DNA of 64,000 nucleotides, taken from Caulobacter sp. BP25 (GTDB lineage Bacteria; Pseudomonadota; Alphaproteobacteria; Caulobacterales; Caulobacteraceae). The notes beneath the pieces were generated by a model. The model ran no database searches, had not been told where the DNA came from, and saw only the letters and a program-made list of their open reading frames with translations. The position numbers were made by a program, and so were the translations under genes. The stretch covers positions 124,001 to 188,000 of the forward strand of contig NZ_PEGH01000007.1 in NCBI RefSeq assembly GCF_002737755.1. The letters run 5' to 3'. Shown here piece by piece: positions 18,273-27,378 of this stretch. The number at the start of each line of letters is the position of its first letter. Within the stretch, counting starts at the first letter, position 1.

Positions 18273-19430
18273 ATGAGCGCTCCTTCGCCCGTACGCGTCG
18301 TCCATGAACTCGAGGTCTTGCCAGAGGTCGATTTCGCGACCTTCAGGGCGCGGTTCGCGGCTGGAGAGCGGGCGCGCACGGCCACCGAGCTGACCCCGCC
18401 CGGCCATCCGGCCGCGCCGGAAGTCCTGGCGGGACCCGAGGCCAGCGCCTGGTGGGGCGGCGACATGAGCTGCGCGCCGCCGATAGTTCCGCCGCTGCTG
18501 TGCGCGGTTGGCGAAAGCTGGTGGGTCCCCCAGCATGGCGTGATCGTCGACGTTAAGGGGGAGGTGTTCGATGCGGCCTCTTACGAGGTGCGCCACGGCT
18601 ATCCGAACTTCCAGACCACGCCGGGCTTTTCGGGCGAGCTGAATTTCACGCCGCCGGACGACGCGCCCTATGCAGAGCGTGGGGCGGTGTTCATGCCCTG
18701 GGGCGGCCTGTTCAACTATGGTCACTACCTGTTGGACGGTCTGGCTGGCTTGCGCGCCTTGGAGAAGGCCGGCCTGCTGGAGGACACGCTCGTCGTGGCC
18801 CCCAAGCTGAAACCTTGGCAGCGGGATTTGATCTCGATCTGTTTCCCGAACCTCACGGTGCGCGAGTTCGCCGAACCGATCGTGCGACTGGGGCGGGTGA
18901 TCTATTCGGACGCCATGAACCATTTCCTGCATCGGGTCGATGGGCTGGTCGCCGAGCTGGGCGCGCGTGGGCGGGCCGCCGTGCTTCCCGCCAGTACACG
19001 GCGAGCGCGGCGCGTCTATTTTTCGCGTCGCGGTCAGGTCAACCGATACATGATCGGCGAGTGGCGGTTTGAGTGGGCCTTGCGCCGACGCGGCTTTACC
19101 GTTGTGCGACCCGAGCGCCTGAGCGTGGCCGAGCAGGTCGCTTTGATGCGTGACGCCGAGGTGGTGGTCGCCCCCAGCGGCGCGGCGCTGGCCAACGCCA
19201 TCTTCCTGCCGCCTGGCGCCCGCGTCATCGAAATCCAGCCTCTGAACTTCTCGAGCCAGTGGGTGCGCGGCGCCTGTCAGCAGGTCGGCGTGGAGTGGCG
19301 CGGTTATGTCTGCGCGTCGCCATGCTCGCCCTCGAAGGCGCCCTCCCTGATCCGGGTGCACCCTGGGTTCCAGTACGCCTATCAGCCGCCTCTGGGCGAC
19401 CTGCTAGGGTTCGTGGACGCGGCGCTATAG
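18273..19430 (+). CDS. Glycosyltransferase family 61 (DUF563)
   Basis: A 385-residue protein with the DUF563/GT61 pattern. GGLFNYGHYLLDGLAGLRAL holds the conserved Asn-x-x-His-x-x-x-Asp centre, and VVVAPSGAALANAIFLPPGA is the C-terminal family signature. RRVYFSRRGQVNRYMI lies between. Bacterial members transfer sugars to surface polysaccharides. The start at 18273 is chosen because similarity begins there; a GTG at 18237 is possible. The last six bases overlap the convergent small membrane gene. Confidence 0.82.
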   Translation: MSAPSPVRVVHELEVLPEVDFATFRARFAAGERARTATELTPPGHPAAPEVLAGPEASAWWGGDMSCAPPIVPPLLCAVGESWWVPQHGVIVDVKGEVFDAASYEVRHGYPNFQTTPGFSGELNFTPPDDAPYAERGAVFMPWGGLFNYGHYLLDGLAGLRALEKAGLLEDTLVVAPKLKPWQRDLISICFPNLTVREFAEPIVRLGRVIYSDAMNHFLHRVDGLVAELGARGRAAVLPASTRRARRVYFSRRGQVNRYMIGEWRFEWALRRRGFTVVRPERLSVAEQVALMRDAEVVVAPSGAALANAIFLPPGARVIEIQPLNFSSQWVRGACQQVGVEWRGYVCASPCSPSKAPSLIRVHPGFQYAYQPPLGDLLGFVDAAL

Positions 19431-19715
19431 GATGCCCTTGCGGCCTTCGACCCAAAGGTCGAGCGGTTGCTGCTCCTCCCGGCGGACGATGCCGTAGTAG
19501 CCGGCGACGAAGACGACGGCGGCGGTGACGAGCGCGCCCAAGAACCCACCGGGCGTGGCGAACCACACCGTCAGGGCGCTGATCACCACCGCAGTGTGCA
19601 GCATGGCCCAGCGGACCATGATGGCGAAGGCGTGATAGGTGCGTTCGTGGGCGATCAGGATCGCCTCGCGTTCGGCGGTATCGTGTTCGAAGGCGTCAGG
19701 CTGGGTGGCGGCCAT
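19425..19715 (-). CDS. Small two-helix membrane protein
   Basis: A 96-residue protein. After a polar start (MAATQPDAFEHDTAEREA) it carries HERTYHAFAIMVRWAMLHTA, then two hydrophobic segments: TAVVISALTVWFATPGGF and LGALVTAAVVFVAGYYG. The HxxTYxxF-xxxxxW pattern before a helix recalls the small subunit IV of alphaproteobacterial aa3 cytochrome oxidases, but the second helix and distance from any oxidase operon make this only a suggestion. The C-terminus is polar. Confidence 0.6.
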   Translation of the reverse strand: MAATQPDAFEHDTAEREAILIAHERTYHAFAIMVRWAMLHTAVVISALTVWFATPGGFLGALVTAAVVFVAGYYGIVRREEQQPLDLWVEGRKGIL

Positions 19716-19868
19716 GGCGCGGTCCTCCCTAAGCTGGTTTGCGGCCTGTAGGCGCCGCATGTCGAAAACGTCCACCAAGATACTCGCGTTCCGCCAAGGG
19801 CGCTATCGAAGCGCCCCCAGGTTAAGCTTAGGATCAAGCGATTCCTCGGCCGTTCTGGAGCAGGGACC

Positions 19869-20306
19869 ATGCCCAATCCGCTGCAGCTTCTGCTGCCGGC
19901 CCTGATCCCATCCTGGAATTTCTTCGACGTCATCGCCCCGTCGCCGCGCGTGGAGTACGCCGTGACGGGCGGGGCGAACGTGAAGCCCGACGCTTGGCGC
20001 GAGTTTCGACCTCGGCCAGCGCATGTTTCGTCCGCAACGATGGCGGCGCGCCTGCTCTGGAACCCGCGCTGGAACGAGAGTTTGTTCCTGGTCAGCTGCG
20101 CCGAGCGCCTGATCGACACCCCAACGGCGCACAGCGAGGACGAAATTTTCAAGCGGATCGCGGCGGATCTGGCGCGCGGCCCAGACAAGGTCGAGGGCTG
20201 GCTGGCGTTTCGACTGGTGTTCGTAGCGCGCGAGGGCGAGGCGATCGCGCGGGAGGTGCTGTTCGAGGCCCGGCCGCGCGCGCTGGCGGAGATCGACGTC
20301 CAATGA
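19869..20306 (+). CDS. Conserved hypothetical protein paired with HTTM membrane gene
   Basis: A 145-residue soluble protein that I do not recognise by name. It begins MPNPLQLLLPALIPSWNFFD and has FRPRPAHVSSATMAARLLWN in the middle and VEGWLAFRLVFVAREGE near the end. Its stop overlaps the start of the following HTTM-domain gene (ATGA), so the two are translationally coupled and likely act together. There is no signal peptide and there are no obvious catalytic motifs. Confidence 0.7.
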   Translation: MPNPLQLLLPALIPSWNFFDVIAPSPRVEYAVTGGANVKPDAWREFRPRPAHVSSATMAARLLWNPRWNESLFLVSCAERLIDTPTAHSEDEIFKRIAADLARGPDKVEGWLAFRLVFVAREGEAIAREVLFEARPRALAEIDVQ

Positions 20307-20986
20307 CGCTGCCGGACGCCATCCGCCTGACGCAGGCTCTGCTGGCCCTGGCCCTGCTCCAGCAGAGCCTAGAGCATCTGCGTGGCTTCCGCGACGAGCG
20401 GGCCCTGTTTCTGGCCCGAGCCGTTCTGTGTGTTCTCGTCCTGCTGGGTGTGGCGTCGCCCTGGCCCCTGGTGGCGATGGCGGCCTTGTCGCTGCTGATC
20501 CTTCACCGCTTCCAGGGGCCCTACAATGGCGGCAGCGACCGGATGGGGCTGTTGGCGCTGTGGTGTCTGACCTTGGCGAGCCTGGCGCCGAGCACACCGT
20601 TCAGGGAGCTGTTCTTTGGCTATCTGGGCGCTCAGCTGGTGCTGTCCTACTTTATCTCAGGCTGGGTGAAGGTCGTGAACCCCGAGTGGCGGTCGGGCAG
20701 GGCGCTGCGCGACGTCTTCCAGTTCTCGGCCTATCCGGTCGCCGAATCTCTGCGCGCCCTGGCCGATCGGCCTCGGCTGCTGACGGTGATGTCGTGGGCG
20801 GTTATGGGGTTCGAGCTCGTCTTCCCGCTGGCCATGCTGAGCAAGCCGACCTTGATCGTGGCCCTGGTTGTGGCGGGGACCTTCCACCTGGCCAATGCGT
20901 GCCTGTTTGGGCTGAACCGTTTTTTCTGGACCTGGCTGTCGGTCTATCCGGCGATCCTGTGGCTGCAGGGGCGGCTCATCCACTAG
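20303..20986 (+). CDS. HTTM-domain (vitamin K-dependent gamma-carboxylase-like) membrane protein
   Basis: A 227-residue polytopic membrane protein with about six to seven hydrophobic segments. QLVLSYFISGWVKVVNPEWR followed by ALRDVFQFSAYP is typical of the HTTM group, which is distantly related to vitamin K-dependent gamma-carboxylase. FELVFPLAML and ACLFGLNRFFWTWLSVYPA are further membrane helices. It is shorter than full carboxylases and lacks an evident catalytic domain. Its start overlaps the stop of the hypothetical partner gene. Confidence 0.75.
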   Translation: MTLPDAIRLTQALLALALLQQSLEHLRGFRDERALFLARAVLCVLVLLGVASPWPLVAMAALSLLILHRFQGPYNGGSDRMGLLALWCLTLASLAPSTPFRELFFGYLGAQLVLSYFISGWVKVVNPEWRSGRALRDVFQFSAYPVAESLRALADRPRLLTVMSWAVMGFELVFPLAMLSKPTLIVALVVAGTFHLANACLFGLNRFFWTWLSVYPAILWLQGRLIH

Positions 20987-20996
20987 CCAAAACGAA

Positions 20997-21025
20997 AGGG
21001 CACCGGACGATGCCGTCCGACGCCC
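20997..21025 (-). terminator. Hairpin between convergent HTTM gene and rhlB
   Basis: AGGGC and GCCCT flank an inner stem CGGACG / CGTCCG with an ATGC loop. On the minus strand the hairpin is followed by a T-rich stretch (TTTCGTTTT), which fits termination of rhlB. It may serve both genes. Confidence 0.75.
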
Positions 21026-21051
21026 TCTGCTTGGTTCGCCTCGGCCCGACG

Positions 21052-22692
21052 CTACTTGCGCGGCGGCTTGGCCAGGAAGGCAGGGATGTCGTTGCCAAAA
21101 CCGACGACGCGGCGATCGTCATCGTCGCGGTCGCGGACCGGCTGGACGCCACGAACGGGACGCTCGGGGCGTTCCGAACGTTCCGAACGTTCAGAGCGTT
21201 CCGAACGTTCAGGGCGCTCAGCGCGTTCTGGCCGTTCAGAGCGCTCTGGACGCTCGGCGCGCGCAGGGCGCTCGGCATCGACGACCGGGGCGACGGGACG
21301 CGGTTCGCGTTCGCGGCGCGGCTTACGCTCGCGGGGCGGACGCGGCTCGGTGACCACCGTCTCGGGGGCTTCAGCCGCGACGGCGTCAACCGGAGCCTCG
21401 ACGGCGGTTTCCTCGGCGCGGCCGCGCGTGCGGCTGCTGCCGCGAGACGTACGTTCGCTACGCTCGCCGCGATCACGGTCGCGGCCGCCGCGATCACGGT
21501 CGCGGCCGCCGCGCTTGCGGTCGCGGTCGCCCTCGCGTTTGATGGTGACGGCGTTCGAGTAGTCGAGGTCCAGCTTCTCTTCGTCCGGCGTCGAGCCGAT
21601 CAGCTTGATGACCTTGTCGAAGCCCTTGTCGTCGGCCGGGGTGACCAGCATGTAGGTAATGCCTGTCCGGCCGGCGCGGCCGGTGCGGCCGATGCGGTGG
21701 ACATAGTCGTCAGCGTGGTGCGGGACGTCGTAGTTGAAGACGTGGCTGACGGCGGGGATGTCGAGGCCCCGCGCGGCGACGTCCGAGGCTACCAGGATCT
21801 TCAGCGCGCCCGAGCGGAAGTCCGCCAGGGTCTTGGTGCGCTGGCTCTGATCGAGGTCGCCGTGGATCGGGGCGGCGTCGAAGCCGTGCACCTTCAGCGA
21901 CTTGGCGACGATGTCGACCTCAGTCTTGCGGTTGCAGAAGACGATGCCGGTCTCGATCTGGGCCTTCTCGATCAGAGCGCGCAGCGCCAGACGCTTGGCC
22001 TTCGGGTCGGAGGTCGGCACCTTGACCAGCAGCTGGGTGATGTTGGCGTTGGTCGTCGCCGGACGGGCCACCTCGATCCGGACCGGATCGCGCAGGAACT
22101 GTTTGGTCAGGCGGGTGATTTCCGGCGGCATGGTCGCCGAGAAGAACAGGGTCTGCTTCTTGGGCGGCGTCATCTTGAAGATGCGCTCGATGTCCGGGAT
22201 GAAGCCCATGTCCAGCATGCGGTCGGCTTCGTCGACGACCAGGAACTGCACGCCGGTCATCAAGAGCTTGCCGCGCTCGAAGTGGTCGAGCAGGCGACCG
22301 GGCGTGGCGATCAGGACGTCGACGCCGCGGTCCAGCTTCTTTTCCTGGTCGCCGAACGAGACGCCGCCGATCAAGAGCGCCCACGAGAGCTTGGTGCCCT
22401 TGGCGTACTTCTCGAAGCTGGAGGCGACCTGGTCGGCCAGCTCGCGGGTCGGGGCGATGACTAGGGCGCGCGGCATGCGGGCCTTGGCGCGGCCCGACTG
22501 CAGCTTGTCGATCAGGGGAAGGGTGAAGGCGGCGGTCTTGCCGGTGCCCGTCTGGGCGATGCCGAGGACATCTTGGCCAGCCAGCGCCACCGGAATGGCC
22601 TGGGCCTGGATGGGGGTCGCAGTGGTATAGCCGGTGTCGGCGACCGCTTGCAGGGTCGTGGGCGAGAGCCCGAGGTCGGAGAATTCAGTCAT
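21052..22692 (-). CDS. rhlB: DEAD-box RNA helicase, RhlB/RhlE type with Arg/Glu-rich repeat tail
   Basis: A 546-residue ATP-dependent RNA helicase. Visible motifs: Q motif (TPIQAQAIP), motif I AQTGTGKTAAF, Ia PTRELADQ, motif II VVDEADRMLDMG, motif III SATMP, and motif VI HRIGRTGRAGR. After about residue 370 the tail is low complexity: GGRDRDRG repeats, a Pro/Arg stretch, then ERPERS/SERSER repeats. It closes with VVGFGNDIPAFLAKP, a short conserved-looking end. Charged disordered tails bind RNA or RNase E. Position near dgcB and mfd agrees with the Caulobacter degradosome helicase RhlB, but by sequence it could be called RhlE. Confidence 0.85.
   Translation of the reverse strand: MTEFSDLGLSPTTLQAVADTGYTTATPIQAQAIPVALAGQDVLGIAQTGTGKTAAFTLPLIDKLQSGRAKARMPRALVIAPTRELADQVASSFEKYAKGTKLSWALLIGGVSFGDQEKKLDRGVDVLIATPGRLLDHFERGKLLMTGVQFLVVDEADRMLDMGFIPDIERIFKMTPPKKQTLFFSATMPPEITRLTKQFLRDPVRIEVARPATTNANITQLLVKVPTSDPKAKRLALRALIEKAQIETGIVFCNRKTEVDIVAKSLKVHGFDAAPIHGDLDQSQRTKTLADFRSGALKILVASDVAARGLDIPAVSHVFNYDVPHHADDYVHRIGRTGRAGRTGITYMLVTPADDKGFDKVIKLIGSTPDEEKLDLDYSNAVTIKREGDRDRKRGGRDRDRGGRDRDRGERSERTSRGSSRTRGRAEETAVEAPVDAVAAEAPETVVTEPRPPRERKPRREREPRPVAPVVDAERPARAERPERSERPERAERPERSERSERSERSERPERPVRGVQPVRDRDDDDRRVVGFGNDIPAFLAKPPRK
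21166..21260 (-). repeat. Tandem 9- and 18-base repeats encoding the ERPERS tail of the helicase
   Basis: On the plus strand, units such as GTTCCGAACGTTC and GTTCAGAGC recur about every nine bases. They encode alternating Glu-Arg-Pro and Glu-Arg-Ser. Such a tract can gain or lose units by slippage without breaking frame. Confidence 0.7.
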
Positions 22693-22889
22693 TACACGCT
22701 GATCTGCGGAGCCGCCCGTGCTTGGGCGAGCGGGCGGCGCGGATTCGCCAGACCTGCTCCGAAGGTGCGGATAAATAGGCCGAAAGTCGCCAAAGTCAAT
22801 CGCCGCAAGGCGGGAAGGGGGTATTTGCAGACCATACGGCGGCCATGCCGCTGGCGCGTCGGCGACCGCCGCTCTATATCCCGCCCAGC

Positions 22890-23183
22890 ATGACCATCGA
22901 CCACGACTCTCGCCTTCGGCGCCTTCGTTTCCGCGCTTGGCATCGCGGTTTCCGGGAAGCGGACCTGATCCTGGGCCCGTTCGCGGACATCCATGGCCCG
23001 AACCTGACGCCAGAGCAGTTCGACACGCTGGAAACGCTGCTCGAGCAGTCGGATCGCGAGATCTACGCCTGGATCGTTGGTCAGGAGCCGACGCCCGAGC
23101 AGTTCGAGACCGACGTCATGGCGTTGATCCGCGCCTTCAGGTTCGAGGCGCACGCGTCGCGCCCGGCCGGCGACGGCGCCTGA
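22890..23183 (+). CDS. sdhE: FAD assembly factor SdhE (DUF339)
   Basis: A 97-residue helical-bundle protein that helps covalent attachment of FAD to succinate dehydrogenase SdhA. The family motif R-G-x-x-E-x-D is visible as WHRGFREADLILG. PEQFDTLETLLEQSDREIY and a Trp-containing AWIVGQEPTPEQ complete the fold. The ATG at 22890 gives the usual start; a longer in-frame start at 22845 is unlikely. It lies 24 bases before mfd, a frequent alphaproteobacterial pairing. The 196-base gap to the divergent helicase should hold both promoters. Confidence 0.92.
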   Translation: MTIDHDSRLRRLRFRAWHRGFREADLILGPFADIHGPNLTPEQFDTLETLLEQSDREIYAWIVGQEPTPEQFETDVMALIRAFRFEAHASRPAGDGA

Positions 23184-23207
23184 CAGCTTTCTAGATCAAG
23201 AGACCCG

Positions 23208-26200
23208 ATGGCCTACGACGCCAAACAGATCGCCAAGGCCGCCGGCGGCTTGACCCTGGCCGGCGCGCCGGAAGGTTTCGACGCCCTGGTCATGGCCGAC
23301 ATCGCCCGGGCGCGCGGCGGCCTGACCGCCTTCGTCGCCCGCGACACCGCCCGCGCCGGCGCCTTCGTCGACTCCTTGAAGTTCTTCGCCCCCGAGATCG
23401 AGGCGGTGATCCTGCCGTCGTGGGACTGCTTGCCCTATGACCGGATCGGCCCGTCGGCTGGCGTCTCGGCCACGCGTATGTCGACCCTGTCGCGCCTGGC
23501 GCGCGGACTCGGAGACAACAAGCCCGCCATCCTGGTGATCGCCGCCCACGCTCTGCTGCAGCGCGTGCCGACCAAGGACGTTCTGCTGCGCGCCAGCTAC
23601 AGCGCCAAGGTCGGCGGTGTCGTCGATATCAAGGACCTGGAGACCTATTTCGCCGTCAACGGCTACGCCCGCGCCTCGACCGTGTCCGAGCGCGGCGAGT
23701 TTGCGATCCGGGGCGGCGTCATCGACGTCTATCCGTCGGCCGCCGAAGAGCCGGTGCGCCTGGACCTGTTCGGCGACACGCTGGAGAGCATCCGCGCCTT
23801 CGATCCCGAGACCCAGCGCTCGACCAAGCAGCTGAGAGAAATCGACCTGCTGCCGGTCAGCGAAGCGCTGCTGGACGCTGACGCCATCTCGCGCTTCCGC
23901 AAGGGCTATGTGGCCGCGTTCGGCGCGCCGGGCGATGATCCGCTTTACGCCACGGTCAGCGAGGGCGGTCGCCGCGCGGGCCTCGAGCACTGGCTGCCGC
24001 TGCTCTACGAGCGGATGGCGACGCTGTTCGACTACCTGCCGGCCGGCGCCCTGATCGGCGTCGACCACCAGGCCGCCGAGGCGCGCGACGAGCGCCTGGC
24101 GATGATCCAGGACGCCTATGAGGCCCGCGCCAGCGCCGATCGCAAGTCGGCCTACCGCCCGCTGTCGCCGCAGGCCCTGTACCTGACGGCCGCCGAGTGG
24201 GACCGCGAGCTATCCGACCGCACGCACCGGCAGTTCACGCCGTTCCAGCCCCAGGGCCTGGATGTCGTTGATCTCGGCGCCAAGCTTGGCCGCACCTTCG
24301 CCGCCGAGCGCGCTCAGGACAGCGTCAACCTGTTCGAGGCCACCGCCGACCACGCCAAGAAACTCGCCGCCGAGGGCAAGCGTGTCCTGTTCGCCTCGTG
24401 GTCCGAGGGCTCATCCGAGCGTCTGGGGACCATGCTGGCCGACCATGGCCTGAAGAAGATCCCGTTCGCCGGCTACTGGCAGGCGGCCAAGGCCAATGAT
24501 CCCAAGGTCCCCCAGCGCGTCGTCCTGCCGCTGGACCACGGCTTTGAGACCGAGAGCCTGGCGGTCATTTCCGAAACGGACATTCTGGGCGATCGCCTGG
24601 CCCGCCCGCGCAAGAAGCGCCGCGCCGCCAACTTCCTGGCCGAGGCCAGCGCGCTCACGCCCGGCGATCTCGTCGTCCACATCGACCACGGCATTGGCCG
24701 CTATGAGGGGCTGAAGACCCTCGACGTCCAGGGTGCGCCGCACGACTGCCTGGACCTGCTCTATGGCGGCGAGGCCAAGCTCTATCTGCCGGTCGAGAAC
24801 ATCGACCTTCTGACGCGCTACGGCGCGGCTGACGCCGACAACGTCCAGCTGGACAAGCTGGGCGGAGCCGCCTGGCAGGGCCGCAAGGCGAAAGCCAAGG
24901 AGCGTCTGCGGGTCATGGCCGAGGGCCTGATCCAGATCGCCGCCGCCCGTCAGCTGAAACATGTGGAAGAGACCGATCCGCCGCACGGCGTCTTCGACGA
25001 GTTCTGCGCCCGCTTCCCCTACGAGGAGACGGACGACCAGCTCAGCGCCATCCACGACGTTCTGGAAGACCTGTCGTCCGGCAAGCCGATGGACCGCCTG
25101 ATCTGCGGCGACGTGGGTTTCGGCAAGACCGAGGTGGCTCTGCGCGCGGCCTTCGTGGTGGCGATGAGCGGCAAGCAGGTGGCGATCGTCTGCCCGACGA
25201 CCCTGCTGGCTCGCCAGCACTACAAGACCTTCAAGGACCGCTTCCAGGGCTGGCCGGTCAAGGTCACGCGCCTGTCGCGCCTGGTCACCGGCAAGGAAGC
25301 CGCCGAGACCCGCGAGGGCCTGGCCAACGGCCAGTTCGAGATCGTGGTCGGCACCCACGCCATCCTGTCCAAGCAGGTGTCGTTCAAGGACCTGGGCCTC
25401 GTCATCGTCGACGAGGAGCAGCACTTTGGGGTCAAGCATAAGGAGAAGCTGAAAGAGCTTCGCGCCGACGTGCACATGCTGACCCTGACCGCCACGCCGA
25501 TCCCTCGAACCCTCCAAATGGCGCTTAGCGGCATTCGGGAGATGTCGATCATCGCCACCCCGCCGGTCGATCGCCTGGCGGTGCGCACCTACATCAGCCC
25601 GTTCGACCCGGTGACCCTGCGCGAGGCCCTGCTGCGCGAGAAGTATCGCGGCGGCCAGTCCTACTACGTCGTGCCGCGCATCAAGGATCTGGAGGACATC
25701 GAGAAGTTCCTCCGCACCCAGGTGCCCGAGGTGAAGTACGTCGTCGGCCACGGCCAGATGGCGGCCACCCAGTTGGAAGACGTGATGACGGCCTTCTACG
25801 AGGGCCAGTACGATGTGCTGCTCGCCACCACGATCGTCGAGAGCGGCCTGGACATCCCGTCGGCCAACACTCTGATTGTTCACCGAGCCGACATGTTCGG
25901 CCTTGCCCAGCTCTATCAGATCCGAGGCCGCGTCGGCCGGTCCAAGGCCCGCGCCTACGCCTATCTGACCACGCCGGTCGAGAAGTCGCTGACCTTGTCG
26001 GCCGAGAAGCGCCTGCAGGTGCTGCAGTCGCTGGACAGCCTGGGCGCCGGCTTCCAGCTGGCCAGCCATGACCTGGACCAGCGCGGCGGCGGCAACCTGC
26101 TCGGTGACGAGCAGAGCGGCCACATCAAGGAGATCGGCGTCGAGCTCTACCAGCAGATGCTGGAAGACGCCGTGGCCGAACTGCGCCAGCGCCAGGGTCA

Positions 26201-26675
26201 GGAAGCCCTGCTGGAGGACCGAGGCTGGTCGCCGCAGATCAACACCGGCGCTGCCGTGATGATCCCCGACGAGTACGTGCCGGATCTGAACGTGCGCCTG
26301 TCGCTCTATCGCCGCCTGTCCGAGGCCGAGAAGGCCGCCGACCGCGAGGCCCTGGCCGCCGAGATGATCGACCGCTTCGGCCCGCTGCCGCCCGAGACCG
26401 ACAGCTTGCTGAAGGTCGTGGCCATCAAGGGCCTGTGCCGCGAGGCCAATGTCGCCAAGATCGACGTCGGCCCCAAGGGCGCGGTCGCCAGCTTCCGCAA
26501 CGATGAGTTCGCCAACCCGCTGGAGCTCATGCAGTTCGTGGCCAAGAACAACCTGATCTGGAAGGTGCGCCCCGACCAGAAGGTGGTTGTGAAGGGCGAA
26601 TGGGAAACCCCGGCCCAGCGTCTCGACGCGGCCGAGAAGATCCTGACCCAGCTGGCGAAGCTGGCGAAGGGGTAG
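23208..26675 (+). CDS. mfd: Transcription-repair coupling factor Mfd
   Basis: A 1155-residue DNA translocase that removes stalled RNA polymerase and recruits UvrA to lesions. The N-terminal UvrB-like region is followed by the RNA-polymerase interaction region around GDLVVHIDHGIGRYEGLKTL. The superfamily 2 motor has Walker A GDVGFGKTEVALRAAF near residue 635, the Asp-Glu-Glu-Gln box VIVDEEQHFGVKHKE, TLTATPIPRTLQMAL and QIRGRVGRS. The C-terminal D7 domain (EEL..DRFGPLPPE region) is present. Full length for the family. It sits directly after sdhE. Confidence 0.97.
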   Translation: MAYDAKQIAKAAGGLTLAGAPEGFDALVMADIARARGGLTAFVARDTARAGAFVDSLKFFAPEIEAVILPSWDCLPYDRIGPSAGVSATRMSTLSRLARGLGDNKPAILVIAAHALLQRVPTKDVLLRASYSAKVGGVVDIKDLETYFAVNGYARASTVSERGEFAIRGGVIDVYPSAAEEPVRLDLFGDTLESIRAFDPETQRSTKQLREIDLLPVSEALLDADAISRFRKGYVAAFGAPGDDPLYATVSEGGRRAGLEHWLPLLYERMATLFDYLPAGALIGVDHQAAEARDERLAMIQDAYEARASADRKSAYRPLSPQALYLTAAEWDRELSDRTHRQFTPFQPQGLDVVDLGAKLGRTFAAERAQDSVNLFEATADHAKKLAAEGKRVLFASWSEGSSERLGTMLADHGLKKIPFAGYWQAAKANDPKVPQRVVLPLDHGFETESLAVISETDILGDRLARPRKKRRAANFLAEASALTPGDLVVHIDHGIGRYEGLKTLDVQGAPHDCLDLLYGGEAKLYLPVENIDLLTRYGAADADNVQLDKLGGAAWQGRKAKAKERLRVMAEGLIQIAAARQLKHVEETDPPHGVFDEFCARFPYEETDDQLSAIHDVLEDLSSGKPMDRLICGDVGFGKTEVALRAAFVVAMSGKQVAIVCPTTLLARQHYKTFKDRFQGWPVKVTRLSRLVTGKEAAETREGLANGQFEIVVGTHAILSKQVSFKDLGLVIVDEEQHFGVKHKEKLKELRADVHMLTLTATPIPRTLQMALSGIREMSIIATPPVDRLAVRTYISPFDPVTLREALLREKYRGGQSYYVVPRIKDLEDIEKFLRTQVPEVKYVVGHGQMAATQLEDVMTAFYEGQYDVLLATTIVESGLDIPSANTLIVHRADMFGLAQLYQIRGRVGRSKARAYAYLTTPVEKSLTLSAEKRLQVLQSLDSLGAGFQLASHDLDQRGGGNLLGDEQSGHIKEIGVELYQQMLEDAVAELRQRQGQEALLEDRGWSPQINTGAAVMIPDEYVPDLNVRLSLYRRLSEAEKAADREALAAEMIDRFGPLPPETDSLLKVVAIKGLCREANVAKIDVGPKGAVASFRNDEFANPLELMQFVAKNNLIWKVRPDQKVVVKGEWETPAQRLDAAEKILTQLAKLAKG

Positions 26676-26700
26676 GGCGGCCGCCGCAGGCCCCCACCTG

Positions 26701-26800
26701 ACCACGCTCCGCGTGGTCGTCCGCCCCCAGAGGGGGCGGAAGGAACGCGCCCCTTCTTCCCCCTCCGGGGGAGGAGCGCCGTAGGCGCGGAGGGGGCAAG
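26701..26800. repeat. Cluster of GC-rich palindromes after mfd
   Basis: Three palindromes follow each other: ACCACGCTCCGCGTGGT, TCCGCCCCCAGAGGGGGCGGA, and CCCCCTCCGGGGGAGG with GCGCCGTAGGCGC close behind. The group reads like another dispersed intergenic repeat family. Together with the next 600 bases it contains no convincing protein gene. Confidence 0.65.
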
Positions 26801-27017
26801 TACGAGCGTTCGCGGCGCTCTATGATCCGCGTATCCGGAATCGAACCCAACGAAATCAACCCCTTCCCAATTTTACACGCCGCTGGATCATCCGCGTTGA
26901 AACCACCCCCATACTGGTCCCACCTCGTCGCGAGGAAAGGGCGCATGGCCAGCGACCATCGTGGCGGCGGGGGGCGGTCGAGCGGGGACAGGTTCGAGGG
27001 GGATACTCGGACGGTCC

Positions 27018-27170
27018 GGGGCTGAGCTTGCTGGGCTCACCCGCCCGCCGTCGGCGTGGTTGGAGGCAAAAGGGCGTGTTTGGCTGAAAGCCCGTCCTCT
27101 CCGACCGTTGGGACTCTCGGAAACGGGAGGCCCAGGTCCCGGTAAGGCCTGAACAGGGCCACCCGACGGG
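27018..27170 (+). ncRNA. Candidate structured RNA in the gene-free region between mfd and the DsbA-family gene
   Basis: Several stems occur in order on the plus strand. GGG-c-TGAGC (27019-27027) pairs with GCTCACCC (27035-27042). CCGTTGGG (27105-27112) pairs with CCCGACGG (27162-27169). Inside that pair, CTCTCG (27114-27119) and CGGGAG (27124-27129) close a GAAA tetraloop, and GGCCT / AGGGCC around 27146-27160 make another hairpin, giving a three-way junction. I compared it by eye with RNase P, tmRNA, SRP RNA and common riboswitches and saw no match. GC-rich DNA folds easily, so this is a candidate only. Confidence 0.35.
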
Positions 27171-27378
27171 ACGCTGGCGGATAACGATCGCGCGGAGCGT
27201 TCGGGCTTCGTCGAAACGGTATTATTTAATCTTCTCCGGACGGATGTCCGGCGCTCCGCGTCCCTTTCCACCCTTCAGCGGGAAACCGCGTGAAGCCGAT
27301 GAAACACGTCCCCTCCGTTGGCGGATGGGGGGGTGAACTCAGCGGTCGATGCAGCGCGCGGCCGCCAGCTCGGCGATC

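Noticed and set aside
24411..26705. A 764-codon open frame on the minus strand across mfd
   Set aside because: It is the antisense shadow of mfd, with the skewed composition typical of opposite frames in GC-rich genes.
26980..27060. Possible RNase P, tmRNA or SRP RNA
   Set aside because: The universally conserved cores of these RNAs (GAGGAAAGTCC, the tmRNA T arm and tag region, CAGGTCCGGAAGGAAGC) are absent.
26888..27271. A 127-codon open frame on the minus strand in the region after mfd
   Set aside because: Composition is arginine/proline/serine rich as expected from a random GC-rich frame, no ribosome binding site is seen, and the segment is better described as foldable non-coding DNA.
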